Source: Vespa crabro (taxonomy: Eukaryota > Arthropoda > Insecta > Hymenoptera > Vespidae). Taken from it: 64,000 nt of DNA. Positions 25,594-39,120 of the stretch are shown here, in pieces (the first letter of the stretch is position 1; every line of letters begins with the position of its first letter). The notes under the pieces were generated by a model. That model saw only the letters and a list, made by a program, of their open reading frames with translations, had not been told where the DNA came from and searched no databases. The stretch is taken from contig NC_060963.1 in assembly GCF_910589235.1 (NCBI RefSeq), positions 608,501-672,500 on the forward strand, read 5' to 3'. A program made the position numbers and the translations under genes.

Positions 25594-27776
25594 TCTTTCT
25601 AAACGCGTCCCCATGGAGCTCGTGTAACTTGCTTCTCCACGATTGATCGATGTGGAGATCCGAGTCGTACGGTCTCGTCGATCGTCACCGTCGTAGATAT
25701 CGTCGTTGTTACTCAATGATTTAAGTCCCTGAGCGTAGACTCCTGCTGTCAGAGGCATACAACCGGGACGTCCCGTTTCCACGCGTACGAGAGACGTGGA
25801 AGTCTTCTTCTTCTCTTTCTCTCTCTCTCTCTCTCTTTCTCTCGCAGTTGTCCTCTCTTTCTCGAATCGCTTTAAAGTTCCCGATCGGAAACAACCACGC
25901 GAGCCTTTTCTTTCTCTATTATCGTGTAACTCGTAAAGTTCGTAACGCTCGAGCGTGTAAAGCGTGACGCGCTGGCGCGCGTGCGTTTACATCTCGTAAA
26001 TCGGCTCGCTCAATTTAAAGGCCAACGAGAAGAGAAATTTTGGAAGAATTTCTTTAGCTCTACGTGCTCCTTCTTTCCGCAAAAAGATAAGAAAAATTTT
26101 AATTGTAAAAATCAACTCGCTTATATAGACGGCGTTTATCTTTCCTCGTATATTCAAATAAACTGACGCCATTTCTCGGCTTTTATTCGTCTCGCTTATC
26201 TACGAAACACAAGATTTTCTTCAATAACGCGATTCTCCAAGAGAGACCTCGATGCTTTTAAGCGATCGATCGATAAAAATGTACGCAACAATGCCTTATT
26301 AAAGACTCGAATCGAACTTTGATCCCGGCCCACGAGGAGACGTTACGTCGAACAGAAAATATCGTTTCTGCGATCTCTCGAACGCGATTTAAGCTATATC
26401 TCGTGATATCTCACGACTTTCTGAGAGTCGAGAGAAAAAAGGGGAAAGAGAAAGAGAGAAAACGCGGAGGCGCGTGGAATTTACAATTCGCACCGTGGCA
26501 ACACGCACCGAATCGCGCGCGAGCGCACGCACCTTCGATAATATTGTTCTACAAATCCGACAACTCTCGCGAGCGATCAACGGGGAACGTGGGTCGTCGT
26601 TGTCGTGGTTGTCGTCGAATGTTATGTACACGCCGTTTGAAAAAGGCGAACGGAAAGAGATCGCGGAGAAGAAAAAAGGGCTAAAAAGGGCTACGGGCAT
26701 AGGTTTTTTATACGTATACGTACGATCTCGCGAATACGAGAGAGAGGGAGAGAGAGAGAGAGAGAGAGAGAATGAGAGAGAGAGAGGGAGAGAAAGAGAG
26801 AGAGGAAGCAGAATGAGAGGACCGGCGGAGAGCCCGCTGAGTTATGGACACATTCGGGATTTCTTCAGGTTGTACCTGCTGGCACCGGTTAGAGGGAAAG
26901 GGCACCGTGCTTTATTGAATTGGGTTACATGATTTACGATACCGCCTCCCGATCTCGCTCGATCAGCGCTCCCTGTCGGGGTTGACTCGTAACGCTTAGG
27001 GCCCCCTTCGGGTTGCTTTTTCTTCGAGATCTTTGCTGTCCTCCTTCGCATCTCTCGAGCCTTTTCTCTTTTTTCTGTTTTTTTTTTTTTTTCTTTCGTC
27101 CCTTTTTCCCCATTGGAACAAGAGACAAATTCGCGAGATCGGGCGTGTAGCCGGCGACTCATCGTTGAAATTTTTTATTGAAAGATATCTACCAACAAGT
27201 AGATATCTAAAACCGATAAAGGAAAATATTCGTTCGATAAAATACGATAGACCCGATCCTAATTTCACGCCATCAAAGTGTAAGAAAAGAGATGGAGAGA
27301 TAGGAGCGTGCAGAACCGTTCCGTAATTTAGTAATTCTCCGAGAGTAAAGCTATAGGGATATATCGTCGAAGGAAGCATGTAAGCGCGTGCACGCTCTCC
27401 TCGGAGATATTAGCGATAAGGTGCTTCAACCTGCTGCAACGGCCGATATTACGGCGGATTGATATAGTACCGTCTCGACGAATATCTTGCTCCCTTGTAC
27501 TGTTCAGCATAATGACGTTGTACGGTAATGGAATGGTAATCACGGTAACTATTAATACACCGACGCGATATTTGTACTCGAGCACGATCTTTCAATGATC
27601 ATTTAGCATAGGACAGATTGGCGATGGCGAGCAACGAAGCGTTTCGTCTCGAGACTACCAGCGTACGTGTTATAAACGTCGCGCTTGATCGTATCCAGAA
27701 ATATGTATCCGTTTCTATCAAAGAAATGTATCTACTCGCGCTTCGATCATTCCGAGGGAATATAAACTTAACGCGT

Positions 27777-27778
<2 letters not shown>

Positions 27779-27821
<43 letters not shown>
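27779..27821. repeat. (CT)n microsatellite
   Basis: About 21 CT units, followed by a C-rich and CTCTC-rich tail to about 27848. Confidence 0.95.
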
Positions 27822-27823
<2 letters not shown>

Positions 27824-29526
27824 CCCCCTCTCCTCTCCTCTCCTCTCTCGCGTATTATTAAGTTGCTTTTACTCGGCCACCCGAGCGTGGCCTTTTTTGC
27901 TGCTCACGGATTACACGTTTTCCTTGACGGATGATTTAATAAACAACGTTCGAGCTTCTCCTTACTTTCCTACCATATAGGCAGGACTCGCATGCAAAAT
28001 ATACCTCGTATGCGTAGCGATAATCGTACATACTTTATACGTATAATACGTAAATTAGCACGCCCGCGTCCTTGATACGCGTTGTAGAAATCGGCTACTT
28101 GCAAAATTGATACGCGACTCGACGCGAAAGTGTTTAAAGTTCAACGAATAATCGCAAGAGAATTAAAAGATATTTTGCGGAACGACCATTTGCGAGGATC
28201 GGTGCGGCGTCACGCGATTAACCCTCCGAAGAGCAATTTAATCGCGATTATACTCTTCGCAAATAAGTTAAGCGAGCCGTGGCAAAGCGAGGCAGATTCT
28301 TAAAGCCGCTTAAAATCGAAACGTCGCGTCGCACGGCGCGCCAAAGAAAAATACTTTGAGCGTTGGCCAAGCCCGACGTGTATATAGGGTATTTAATATC
28401 CACCTTTGGAAACGAGTCAGACCCGATTCGTGGCCGAAAGCAGTGAACATTATTTAACAAGGTGCCGGTGCACGGTGGAAGTCGTGTTGCACGTGCCACG
28501 TGGGCCGGTATATCCGCGCGGCGCGACGATAAACCAAAGGTGAAATCTTTTCGCGGCTGCGCCAAGTAAAACGATTTCAGTCGGCTCGAGCACTCGGTTT
28601 ATACACCGAGTGTGCACCCATCTTGCTCGCTCGTACGTCAATAAAATCAGCGGGTGTGGCTCCGCTCATCGGCGGACTCCTTCGGAGCCGCTCGCGTCGC
28701 ACGATGTAAGACGAGCGACTCGTAAAACTACGAACATCGACGACGAGCCAACGATTCCACGAATTCTTTAGCGATAAGCGAAATGAATTTTTCGATGACG
28801 AAAAAAGAAATATCAACGTCGATCGGTAACGAGAACTAAGTCGAAAATATTGTTATACCTTGAAAAAAAAAAAAAAAATGGGGAACCCATCGAAATCATC
28901 TTTACGCCCACATACCAACGTTTCGATATAAGTGAATCTCTCGCGAGAACGTTATCGAGGGTAACGGTCCGTGCCAAGAATACCGATCGGATGGTATTCT
29001 CTTGATGAGGGATTACATAAAGAATTGGGTAATCCGACAGAACCGGTGTCACGTCGTACTTACTTATATACATTTTGTCGCTTTAAATCGATCCCGAGTA
29101 TCGCTCCCGTTCTTAACGATCGAATATAAAATAAGGTATCGAAAATAAGCTTCGTCTATTCCATCCCGCTATAAAAACCATTATACATTGAGTGACACGT
29201 AGAGTCACATATTCGACGACTTTCCTTATAATTTCCCCAAGAGGGACGAAAGTAAGCGCGTAACAACGTCTTAAAAAGCAACGCAGGACTTAACCGCGTT
29301 TAATTACAGGAAATAACAAAGCCGATCTTTTATATATATATATATATATATATCTAGTAACGGGCCGTGTACACGTCCGTTCCATGTAAAAGCGCACGAT
29401 CGAAGCACGAGGCACGACGATCGAGGAACGAGAGAGGCTTTATCGTCGTTCACTATTCTCCTAACACAATATTCTCGATGGATCGTAGGTAAGTACACAC
29501 GATCGCTACTCCCCAGATACCAAGGA

Positions 29527-29562
<36 letters not shown>

Positions 29563-30026
29563 ATCCCTGGTGCGAAAGTTAAACAATCGTGCGTAGTAAA
29601 CGGCGAAGTAATTACCGCCTGACAGACAACAAAGTTTCCTCTCTATCGACAATTTATCCTTACTTTGATATACGACGTTGGGAATTCTAATACGTTCGAT
29701 ATCGCGAAGAGCCTTTCAGACTCCTGAACGATATACCTAAACGTGTCTGAAAGAAAAAAGATGTAAAGGAAAAGGGGAAAATAAAATGAAAAAGAAAATG
29801 GGTTTTGCGAAAGACACAAGCTCGAAGCATGGAATCGCAGGAGAATGTAGAAATTACTACGACGTGCGAAGAACGGTAATACGATTTAACAGTGATTTAA
29901 TAAGTGGACGGTATTGCAGGATACGTCTCGAGATATCTTTCCGCGTCTCTTCTACCTTCCTTATCTTCTTTCTTCTCTACCTATTCAAGAGAGAGCAACC
30001 CTCTCAACTCGTCTATCTATCTCTCC

Positions 30027-30062
<36 letters not shown>

Positions 30063-31384
30063 CCCCCTTGAACTCAGTTGGACGCCGCCACGGTGGCGCC
30101 ACGCATTCCCACCTACACTTATTCGCAAAGAGCTCGCAAACGATTACACGTATAGGCTCGCTTATACCAACACGTGTATCACGTACATACATCGATGTCA
30201 GATGATGTCAGAAGAATTTGCACCTGGCGATGTAGCTTGTATCGTCGATGGCCTCTAGGCCATATCGTTTTCTTCGCGAGAGGAAAAGATTCGACTCGGA
30301 GGATTCCATTTTAACAGGATACTCGAGTCTAGACTCGAACCAGTTGGTACATGGGAAATTCTAAACTGAAAGGAAAGTCTCGGCAACGACTTACGGCTTA
30401 CATCTTACTCCCCGGCATGGAATCACTCGACAAATGCAAATAATTATCTAAGTTGGTTTATGATCGGTTCGGTGGTAACGTAGCTACCGCGATAAGGACG
30501 CAGGAAGTAAATATACCTTCGTGCGTGAGCTTGCATACGCTCGATCTCCTCTGCCACCCCCCCCCTCTCTCTCTCTCTCTCTCTATCTCTATCTATATAT
30601 TTATTTTTCTCTCGGTGCTAGTAGTAATAGTAGTAAGACGCAAACAAGTCTTTCTTTTTCGAATAAATTACTTCTACATGATTTTTCAAAGGACGGCCAA
30701 TGAATCCGGTGAGGCTACTACGATCGAGAATATGAAAGTCGCCTAACGACTTCTGTTTTATTATCGACTCGTCGATTTATTTAACCGGAATCTAATGCTC
30801 TCGATGATACCTATAAAAGAACTTGAAATTAGAGCGATTTTATATCTGAAAATATGGAACAGATCTAGATACAACAGGTATCAGTTAGTTAACTGAATCT
30901 AGCCTTTGATAGATAGATCACGTCGAATTAATCCAACGTAGTTAATTGATAAACTCTTTCCCCATTAGTTCAATCCTGCATGATTCGATAAACCTACCGT
31001 AATTAATTTACATAGAAAATCTTTACATCTCGGCATCACAGCATCTCTTAAATTCAAATTTCAAAGGATACTTACGATTCCTCTACAATTTACGGTATTC
31101 CTCGATCATGATTTAAAGACTAATCAAGCATGAAGATTAGAAAAAGGACCGGTCTCGGTAGGTCTAGATCGATCCGACGGACAGTTTAAGAGCTTCTTTT
31201 AAAGAGAAGCCAAGAAAGAGAGGACTACTGAATTACTGACAGCCAAATAACAGGGCGATCCGTGGCGCGATGTTCCACTACTTTCCAGTCCTCTCGTCGG
31301 CGCCCTTTCTCTTCTTTTTCTTCTTCTTCTTCTTCTTCTTCTTCTTTTTCCTTCTATCCCTTTCCTTGTCTCGCATCCCGCAAG

Positions 31385-31458
31385 CCATGGTACTTGCCTG
31401 TCCCAATATGGGCCAACATATTATGCATATCGGCCATCGTGGGCCTTATCTAAACGAC
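31385..31458 (+). other. Weak candidate start-codon exon
   Basis: A long pyrimidine tract (about 31300-31380) ends in GCAAG, then comes CCATGG with a good start context, a 24-codon frame (beginning MVLACPNMGQ and ending GPYLND), then a strong donor GTAAGTAC at 31459. The exon is phase 0. The pyrimidine tract is partly a CTT microsatellite, so the acceptor may be fortuitous. I do not recognise the peptide, and no partner exon is visible. Splice-signal geometry is the only support. Confidence 0.2.
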
Positions 31459-32342
31459 GTAAGTACGGACGCGTCCCTTTGGAGAAGCCGACCGCGAATG
31501 TTTCTTCTCGTGTCTTGTACGAGCGCCGCCGGCAGCGGCACTTCCGCCGCTTCGTCGGATCAACTTGATTAGACAAGGATTGTCCAACAAGTAGAAGGTA
31601 ATCCTTTCGAGCGAAATTGCCGACCTGCGATGTCGTCGCTATCACCTAAACCGACGAATCGAAAATGAGATTGTGATATTAAAATTCACTTGACGTACGA
31701 TCTAACGATTAAACGTCAATTTTCTAAGGACCATTGAAAGCGTCACGGTACGGAGTTAATATTTAAAGTTTCTTAACGAAAGAGATCATTTCGTCGTTAC
31801 TCTCCGTGTCTACGTAGAATTCCGAACGGACAACATACCAGAGCGTGCGAATGCGTGTACGCGCGCGCGTTCTACGAACATCGTGTAGTTGCCCACACAA
31901 ACACACACACACACACACACAAGAGTTTCGACTTACGTAGGTGCACCGATGTAATTATAGATTGTGTCTCTGTGCGACCTCTGCACCGGATCTTATCCGA
32001 TCATCGTGGAAAAGTATCGGCCGATCGTAATTATTGCGCCAGGCCTAACGAAAGCCATGTTGGCGAGAGTCTACCTTTAGCGTTAGCGACTTAAGCTCTG
32101 TCGCCTCGAGAAAAAGAGAAAGAGAGAGAAAGAGAGAACGAAAGATCGATACGTCGATCGTTTCGCGTAGGAAAGTCTGGATAAATGAAAGAACGGGGCG
32201 GTGGAAGAGAGTGATCGTTGCAACGTGTGCATTAAGTCGATAGAAACAAATCGTGGCGATTAATCGCGTCGTCGGATATAAGTATAGAGATCGTACGTGC
32301 TTCATTTCCGCGACAAGGATTTTCTAAAGCGTATAATATATC

Positions 32343-32344
<2 letters not shown>

Positions 32345-32401
<57 letters not shown>
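32345..32401. repeat. (GA)n microsatellite
   Basis: About 28 uninterrupted GA units. Confidence 0.97.
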
Positions 32402-32404
<3 letters not shown>

Positions 32405-34358
32405 TTAATTATAAGAGAAGAGTCAAAGGATTGTATACGTTCTTCGATTGATTCTCGTTTGATCGTTCTATTATAAAAATATCTTCTGTTGTAGTTAACA
32501 GCTGTGGCGAATGCGAAATAAAGCTCGGTCTTTGACTTTTCCCCGAGTCGATCTCAGCGTGACTCGAGAGAGGCAGGTAGAGGGCATCGGTTTCGTGCGG
32601 ATCCACGCTGGATCTAGACGGGCGCGTATAGATCCTTTCCGGCGAGTCTATGAATCATGGAGAGACATAAGAGAGAAAGAAGGAGTACAAAGGGGGATAG
32701 AATAGGTGGATGTATGCGAGAGAAGAAGAAGAAGAAGAAGAAGAAGAAGAAAGAGAAGGAGGTAGGAGAGGAGGGGGAGAGAGAGAGAGACAAGCCGGTG
32801 AAGAGGTCGGTGCACCGTGGAAGAGAGGAAGGCAAAAGAGCGAGACGGCAAAGCGAGCAACCCGAGTAAATCGGGGTGGTCTCGACTTCACCGTTGACTA
32901 ACTGCGACACGACAGGCTGCCATACCCGGTTAAACTCCCCCGCCGTTCGATCGTCTTCGACTTGAAAACAAATTAATGTTTACTCGACGCATCTGGGTCG
33001 ATCTCTTGGGAAAACATTTCGACCATCGATCCTGATCGTGTTCCTCAAAATCACATATTACGGATAAAATATAAGAAATGGAGTTCTAAATAAGGAATAA
33101 ATAGAATTTTAACGTTCTTAATGACGATACGACAATATCCGATTCGCACTACCCTTCGCACTAGGAAGTTTATTGAACCGACGATAGATCAGTCATTGTT
33201 ACAGACTCGTTGGGTAGGAACGTTGTAATGTCCTTAAAATCAACGACGTAGCAAACGAGGGATGACGATGAAATTTACGCGAACGGAATTCGTCACGGCC
33301 CTCCCTATGACGGGACGATGTAAGCAGGTACCGACAAGAACCGTTCCAATTCGAAGGTGACAGCAGCCTCGTCTTAGACTCGAGTATCCTGTTCGAGGTT
33401 GACGCGAAAATCAGCCTGGTCATTGTAGAACATCGAGGAGAATGAGAGAGAGAGAGAGAGGGGGGAAGGGAGAGAGAGGGGGGGGGAGGGGAAAGAGAAA
33501 ATATCAAGGCTGGTGGAGCGCGCGAAAGTCGCGACACGATGACAATGTCCTTCCCGCACTTTCTCAGCTTGCGCTGAGAATTACGCAATCTCTTAAGGAT
33601 AAACGTCATGAGACGAGATAAATAAAAGAGGAGACTCGTTAGAAATTGCAATAAAAGGATGCGTAGCAATTTACGTAGAAATGTTATACGTCCTTTGTTG
33701 GAATTAAGAAACGTCTAATTAAAATCGTAATCTCGTCCAGGGGAAGAACCAAATGACCCTTCCAAATTTATATGGCGATAAAGGTAAAGAAATAGAATCT
33801 CCATTAAACTTTTATGCATCGTGAGAAAGATCTAACTAACGCAACGGTATAACTGAGAAATAAAATCGCACGTACGTAAGTACTTTACCTTAATAACGTA
33901 AGGAAACGAAAGGTGGCACGGCGTTTCCAACTCGGTCATACGATTTAAATAAATAGGTATCCATTATCTGTACCGATTTGTTCGTAGATTTCTTTGAAAT
34001 TAGGAGACGAGCATTAGCCGACTAATGGATTCCGGGTCGTTCTTTGCCATTTAGGTTGATCGTGCCTCGGTAGAATAGCCTTTCTACGAGTCCGAGTAAA
34101 AGCACATCGCAAGAGCCGGCAATGATGGTGCCGTTCGATGGAGCTAAATATACATACGTATAGGTATAAAAGTAGCTAACTAAGTAGCAATCGTCCGATA
34201 GATAAGCTGAGAGCGAGGAAGAGAGAAAGAGAGAGACGACTCGCTTTAAAACATCCGATAAGGAGCACGCGCGCGGAAGGCTTAACGATTTCATAAAGGA
34301 GATAGCGACTGAGGGCCGAGCTAATTAAGCGATATAATCCTTACGTCCTAAGGGCCGT

Positions 34359-34385
34359 TAAAGGTAGCATCAAATGCTACCTTTA
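34359..34385. repeat. Perfect 12-bp palindrome with 3-nt loop
   Basis: The arm TAAAGGTAGCAT is followed by CAA and then by its exact reverse complement. No poly-T run follows it, so it is not a Pol III-type terminator. It could be a protein-binding palindrome or a relic of an inverted repeat. Confidence 0.8.
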
Positions 34386-35917
34386 TCTATGGTTCGAGAT
34401 ACTTAAGATAGGGCCACCGAGCATCGACTCGTCTAATTATTACCGACACTTTCTTATATTGCTGGATCAACGAAAATTTTCGAATTCAAAAGCGAGAGTC
34501 GATCGTTCGACAAATTTCTGTTTTAAAATCCAACCGATATCGGGGATAAAGAAATCCGGTTCCCCGGCAATTCCTACGAATAACGTTCTGTTAACGATCC
34601 ATTTAGAAACTAATAAGCCAAATAATTGCTCTAAAAAATATATCTACTAGCGAATGATTCAATTTTAGTATAGATCTTGGTTCTCGCAGGAAGGCGAAAT
34701 GACGCGATAATGCGATGATGCGGCGTTAAACGTTGCAATAAAATGATATAACGATGTAATAAGCACCGATAAACTTTCGCTCTTCCTACGGTGCAAAATC
34801 CCAAAGTAAAATAAAAGAGAAAGAGAAGAGGAAGAGGAAAGACGGCTAATGTAGATCGTAGGAGGCATCGTTATACCTACCTGCGACTGCGACTCGCGGT
34901 ATCGGGACGACCGGTAATTCTAATCCAGAACCAGTTTCCTGACAAGGGTACCCTCGTCCTTTTTATTCCAAGTAAAATTACTCGCCGATAACTGGCATGA
35001 CATTCACGGCGCTTTAAGACGCCGTAATATCGCATCGAGCCGAGTTTCGTTCCGAGTTTTCTTCGAAACTCGCTCGAAAAAGACCGTAGACGAAGCGAGA
35101 GAAAAAGCGTAGTTTGTCCTCGCGCAAAAAATTTCAAGGACAAGAGAGATGTCTTTTCTTTTCTTTTCTTTTCTTTTTTTTTCTTTTTAATTAAATGCAG
35201 ATAGATAGATATCTGCGAGTACAGAAACGAATAATGACTCATCCTTGACGATTCACGATCCAAAGTTGATCCACGATTATGTCCCTTTCCTCGATCGTAA
35301 CCGATAACCAAACGTAGCGCATCGGAAAAGACGGAGGAGGAGGAGGAGGAGGAGGTGGAGGTGGGAGAGCGAATACAAGAGGAGTCGTTTCTCGTAATAG
35401 TTTTCGGCCGAATCGCATTCGATGTCGACTATGGGCTCTCGATCGCGCGGCTCCGGGAATGTCGTGCGTACTTCCAGCGGGACGACCTGCTGGGTCGTCG
35501 AATTCTTCGACCCTTAACCCTATGCCTCTCCGTACGTACCTATGTATGTACGTACGACAACGACGAACGGCCTTTCTTCGTTTTACGAGTTGCCACGAGT
35601 TAAAGCGGTATTCACATTGAAACGGCACAAGCTCGAATACAACAAAACTATTTCGGTGTATAACGACTTTAATAAAACTATGTTTCATCGACGATGTATC
35701 GCACGTATATTTGTATTCGCTTATACATACTCTCATTTACGTGTAAACCAAAGCACAAGAGAATCGCATAAATTCGATCCCTTAATAATTTTATTATCGC
35801 CGAAGATGTAACGGCGAAATTTATGGTCGAGTTAAAGTCCCGTCATCGTCCCTTTTTTGCTCCGAACGTGCGCTTTTATCGGCTCCGTTCGCGAGATCCG
35901 TTTCGTGTCGCGAGCGA

Positions 35918-35958
<41 letters not shown>

Positions 35959-36150
35959 CTTTGCTCTACCACACCGCCAACTATGTACTATATTTATTAC
36001 GGCGATATTCCCATTTCTTTTCTACGACAAGATAAGACCGGTGGAAAAAATTTGCGCGATTTTAAATAAGATGCGACGAGACGTAGGTAGGTATACGTAT
36101 ATTCGTCGACGTGGACGCTCGCTCGAACGAAGACCTTCGGGGAGTTTTGC

Positions 36151-36196
36151 CGAGTCAGGGTTCGAGTCAGGGTTCGAGTCACTCTCGAGTCAGGTT
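36151..36196. repeat. Degenerate tandem repeat, GAGTCAGGGTTC unit
   Basis: Successive copies of a GAGTCAGGGTTC-like unit (period about 12-14), ending just before a long (GA)n tract. The GGTTCGAGTC core resembles a tRNA B box, but no A box or cloverleaf is present. Confidence 0.75.
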
Positions 36197-36202
36197 CGAA
36201 AG

Positions 36203-36204
<2 letters not shown>

Positions 36205-36260
<56 letters not shown>
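36205..36260. repeat. (GA)n microsatellite
   Basis: About 28 uninterrupted GA units. Confidence 0.97.
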
Positions 36261-36262
<2 letters not shown>

Positions 36263-37995
36263 CGTTTCGAGTTCTAGCCGCTTCGTCGGCGAAGGGCGAC
36301 GGCCGATCCCCGGATGATCGAATCTGCAAAGGAAATGTCCTCGAAGGATATACAACGGTGACATTTGCTATCGGGTTAACGCCCACGCCAGAACTTACTT
36401 CGCAGGTGTGTCCTTCCCTTTCTTCTTCTTCGTCTTCTTTCTTTCTCCTTCTCCTCCTCCGATAGTCTCCCTATCAAGAGATCTTTTGCTCGCTCGCGAA
36501 CAAGCGTGCGCGCGCGAGCAATAGACCACACCGGCCACCGGCAAGGAATGCACGCCACTTTCTTCGTCTCTTTATGGAAACGCGAGAAGTGTGCGAATCG
36601 GTACTTTGCCTTCCTAGCTGCCGGAGAAACTGTGAGAGAACGGAGGATAGACCGAGGGTGATAGGGAGGGGAGAAACGCGAATTCTCATACGGTTCGCGA
36701 GTCAGACCGCACCTGCGCGATTCATGCGATCGTTCTACAAGCTTCTATCGTTGCTCGTGATTAAACATTTATACATTCGTATGCTAACCTAAAATGTTGC
36801 TTCTGACTGCCTTAGATGTTGGCCACGTCGTTCTTAGAAAATCGAATGCGAACGCATCGATTATATTTTTTTTATGCAGTATCGGTGCTTTACGTCTATC
36901 GTGCTTTATGTTTCTCGATCGCCAAACATTCTTCGAGAAATTTATGCCGATGTGATTTCAATGATTTAAAAAAAAAAAAAAAAAAAAGAAAGAAAGAAAT
37001 AAAGCACCGGTCGAATGGTGTCCCTTCGAACGTAAATGTATGCACGGTTATCATTTTTCAGGGCGCCCCCGCCCCCACCAATGTATTCCTCCATGTATTC
37101 GAAAAAGAATCTAACGTCTACTCTAATTTTTGCCCAACTTTCAATTCCACGATTTTATGGTTACGTTTCTTGGAAAAGAACGATAGCGGTGGCAATAGCG
37201 AGTTTCGTGGAATAAACATATAACGTGCCCTCTCGCCGGTCAACACCCACGGAAAAAGTCTCCTTGCTGGAAGTCTCGCATTCAGCATCGGTTCTTGAAG
37301 CGAACATCGGAACGGGCTAGGCCGCGTGTCGAGATCCACTTTACGAGGAGCTCAATAGATTATAGAGACGTTAGAACTTCTAGAAAGCCCTCCTACCTGC
37401 GCGTCTTATATCTCCAATTTTTTTCAATTTTATTGAGCGTCTTTCTCTTAACTCGTCGTCGTCGTCGTTCTTCACCGTAAATATTTACTATGAAAGGTTT
37501 TTCGTAAAGTCGAGCAAACGCTTTTACTACGCTAGTATCCTACAACGTAATTTCTACAACAAGACTACGTAGCCAAAAGTATATTTACGATAATTATCAA
37601 AATAATAGGGGAGTTAACGGATTAAGGACTACGTGAGCGATCGCAAATATCGATGAAAGAAAAAGCATGATACTTTTTTTCCTTACAAATTTCCAAATAG
37701 AATAGTAAGTTTCTAAGACGAATCGTAAGACGATTCTCGCGAAGTATCCTTCAAAGTCCAAGAATAGGATCGTAGCCGTGGAAGATGCTCGCTGTCACGC
37801 TGTCCTGTCCTCGAAGAAGTCCTTTTAACTCGCGCTCGGACCAAGGGGCCACGACAGTGGGTATATCTCGGGCGGACCGTGAATACGAGCGTAGCGTAGC
37901 TCGTAAAAAGTTAAACCGGTGACAAGCACTATGACGCGGAATTTACGACGCCGAGGTCGCAGCCCAGGTCGAATCGTGAACACCGCGGGACAAGT

Positions 37996-37996
37996 T

Positions 37997-38031
<35 letters not shown>

Positions 38032-38038
38032 TGTCCTT

Positions 38039-38066
<28 letters not shown>
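37996..38066. repeat. (GTC)n trinucleotide repeat
   Basis: About 23 GTC units with one GTTGTCCTT interruption at 38029-38038. Readable as poly-Val/Ser/Arg on plus or poly-Asp/Thr on minus, with no gene context. Confidence 0.95.
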
Positions 38067-38071
<5 letters not shown>

Positions 38072-38777
38072 CGCTGGAGAAAAACCAACTTCAACGAAAT
38101 CGCAACTGTTGCCGGATGAAAATCGATTCTATCTACGTCATCTAAAAAACGCCGTTTTAACGATCACGAAAAATCTAAACAAGCGTTGATGATCCAACCA
38201 GTCGAGAAGCGTTCAAGGCTTAATCTTTACGATTAAAATATCCTCCTTAGAAAGTATACTCCTTCTCTATGGTATCAAGACTCTTAAGCTGCTTTCACGC
38301 GGGAGCCTTTTAATGCGCTTGTTATGTACTACGGTGATATAAACGCTCGACTCCTGAGATTCTAGATACAAGACAAAGTCTTGACTTATGATACGGCCAT
38401 AATTGGCACGAGAGGTGACAATAATTCGTTAACGGTTCGCGATGAGTTCCTTACTCGTGGTCGTTCACATTGTCCTTATTTCTCTCGTTTTACACGAGAC
38501 ACGGAACAGAGAAAGAGAAGACGTTAATATGGCCAAGCCTCTCTTTCGGTTTATAGAGCTTACGCGTCTCTTATATACGTAGCTACCGTTTTGCCTGGCA
38601 TCTCATTAATATTTCAATTACTACCTTGCGTTTACGATCGCGACAGAGGACTTTCACGCGTAAGCGTATATATGCGTGTAGAGATGCACACGCCAAGGAA
38701 TACGAGTTTAACAGGCGGCAGCTTTGTCATCCCGATCTTCCTCCTCTTTCTCTTTATCATCCTCTTCGTCCTCTTCT

Positions 38778-38808
<31 letters not shown>

Positions 38809-39077
38809 GTTCTTTGCGGAGAGCATCGAGCTGCTCGCGCTCGTAATCCGCGTTCCTGTCGAAATTCCAACGTACGGATTTATCACGATAAAACGGTTAT
38901 CGGTCGGTTCCTCTTCTCTCTTTTCTTTCTTTCTTTTTTTTTCTTCTTTTACTTTCATTTCCTTTCTTTTTTTTTTTTCATAGAAACATGAGCCAAGAAT
39001 TCATCCGGTAGACACGAAGACTTTTGCGGTTTTGCACCTCGACCTCACGATATTATTATTATCGTTTGCCTTTGCGA

Positions 39078-39079
<2 letters not shown>

Positions 39080-39118
<39 letters not shown>
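39080..39118. repeat. (CT)n microsatellite
   Basis: About 19 uninterrupted CT units. Confidence 0.95.

Positions 39119-39120
<2 letters not shown>

Larger units (their letters stand above)
18501..29500. other. Non-coding, repeat-rich block 3
   Basis: No supportable gene. Poly-A of 27 at 18514-18540 gives false Phe-rich frames on the minus strand. Other tracts: A-rich 19286-19350, (GA)n 19620-19666 and 22278-22310, (GAC)n 21118-21160, a 10-bp CTCTCTCTAC repeat about 24026-24060, alternating CG then (GA)n 24453-24491, (GA)n 25546-25589 and 26740-26772, (CT)n 27779-27821, (TA)n 29331-29353. A 10-bp inverted repeat with a 6-nt loop lies at 27183-27208. The rest is unique sequence without a recognisable signal. 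Confidence 0.6.
29501..38600. other. Non-coding, repeat-rich block 4
   Basis: No supported gene except the weak candidate exon at 31385-31458. Tracts: (CT)n 29530-29561, 30033-30060 and 30564-30584; (CTT)n about 31308-31350; (AC)n 31903-31921; (GA)n 32345-32401; (GAA)n 32722-32758; (GA)/(G)n 33448-33490; CTTTT-type 35155-35190; (GGA)n 35334-35361; (CT)n 35920-35956; degenerate 14-bp repeat 36151-36196 followed by (GA)n 36205-36260; poly-A near 36967-36986; (GTC)n 37996-38066. A 12-bp palindrome lies at 34359-34385. Remaining sequence shows nothing I recognise. Confidence 0.6.

Noticed and set aside
27183..27208. 10-bp inverted repeat with a 6-nt loop as a pre-miRNA
   Set aside because: The stem is too short for a microRNA precursor and such pairs are expected roughly once by chance in this length.
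36151..36196. GGTTCGAGTC motifs resembling a tRNA B box
   Set aside because: No A box, acceptor stem or anticodon stem can be paired around them; they belong to a short tandem repeat.
38591..38991. Phe/Leu-rich frames resembling membrane segments
   Set aside because: The hydrophobicity comes from a (CTT)n tract.
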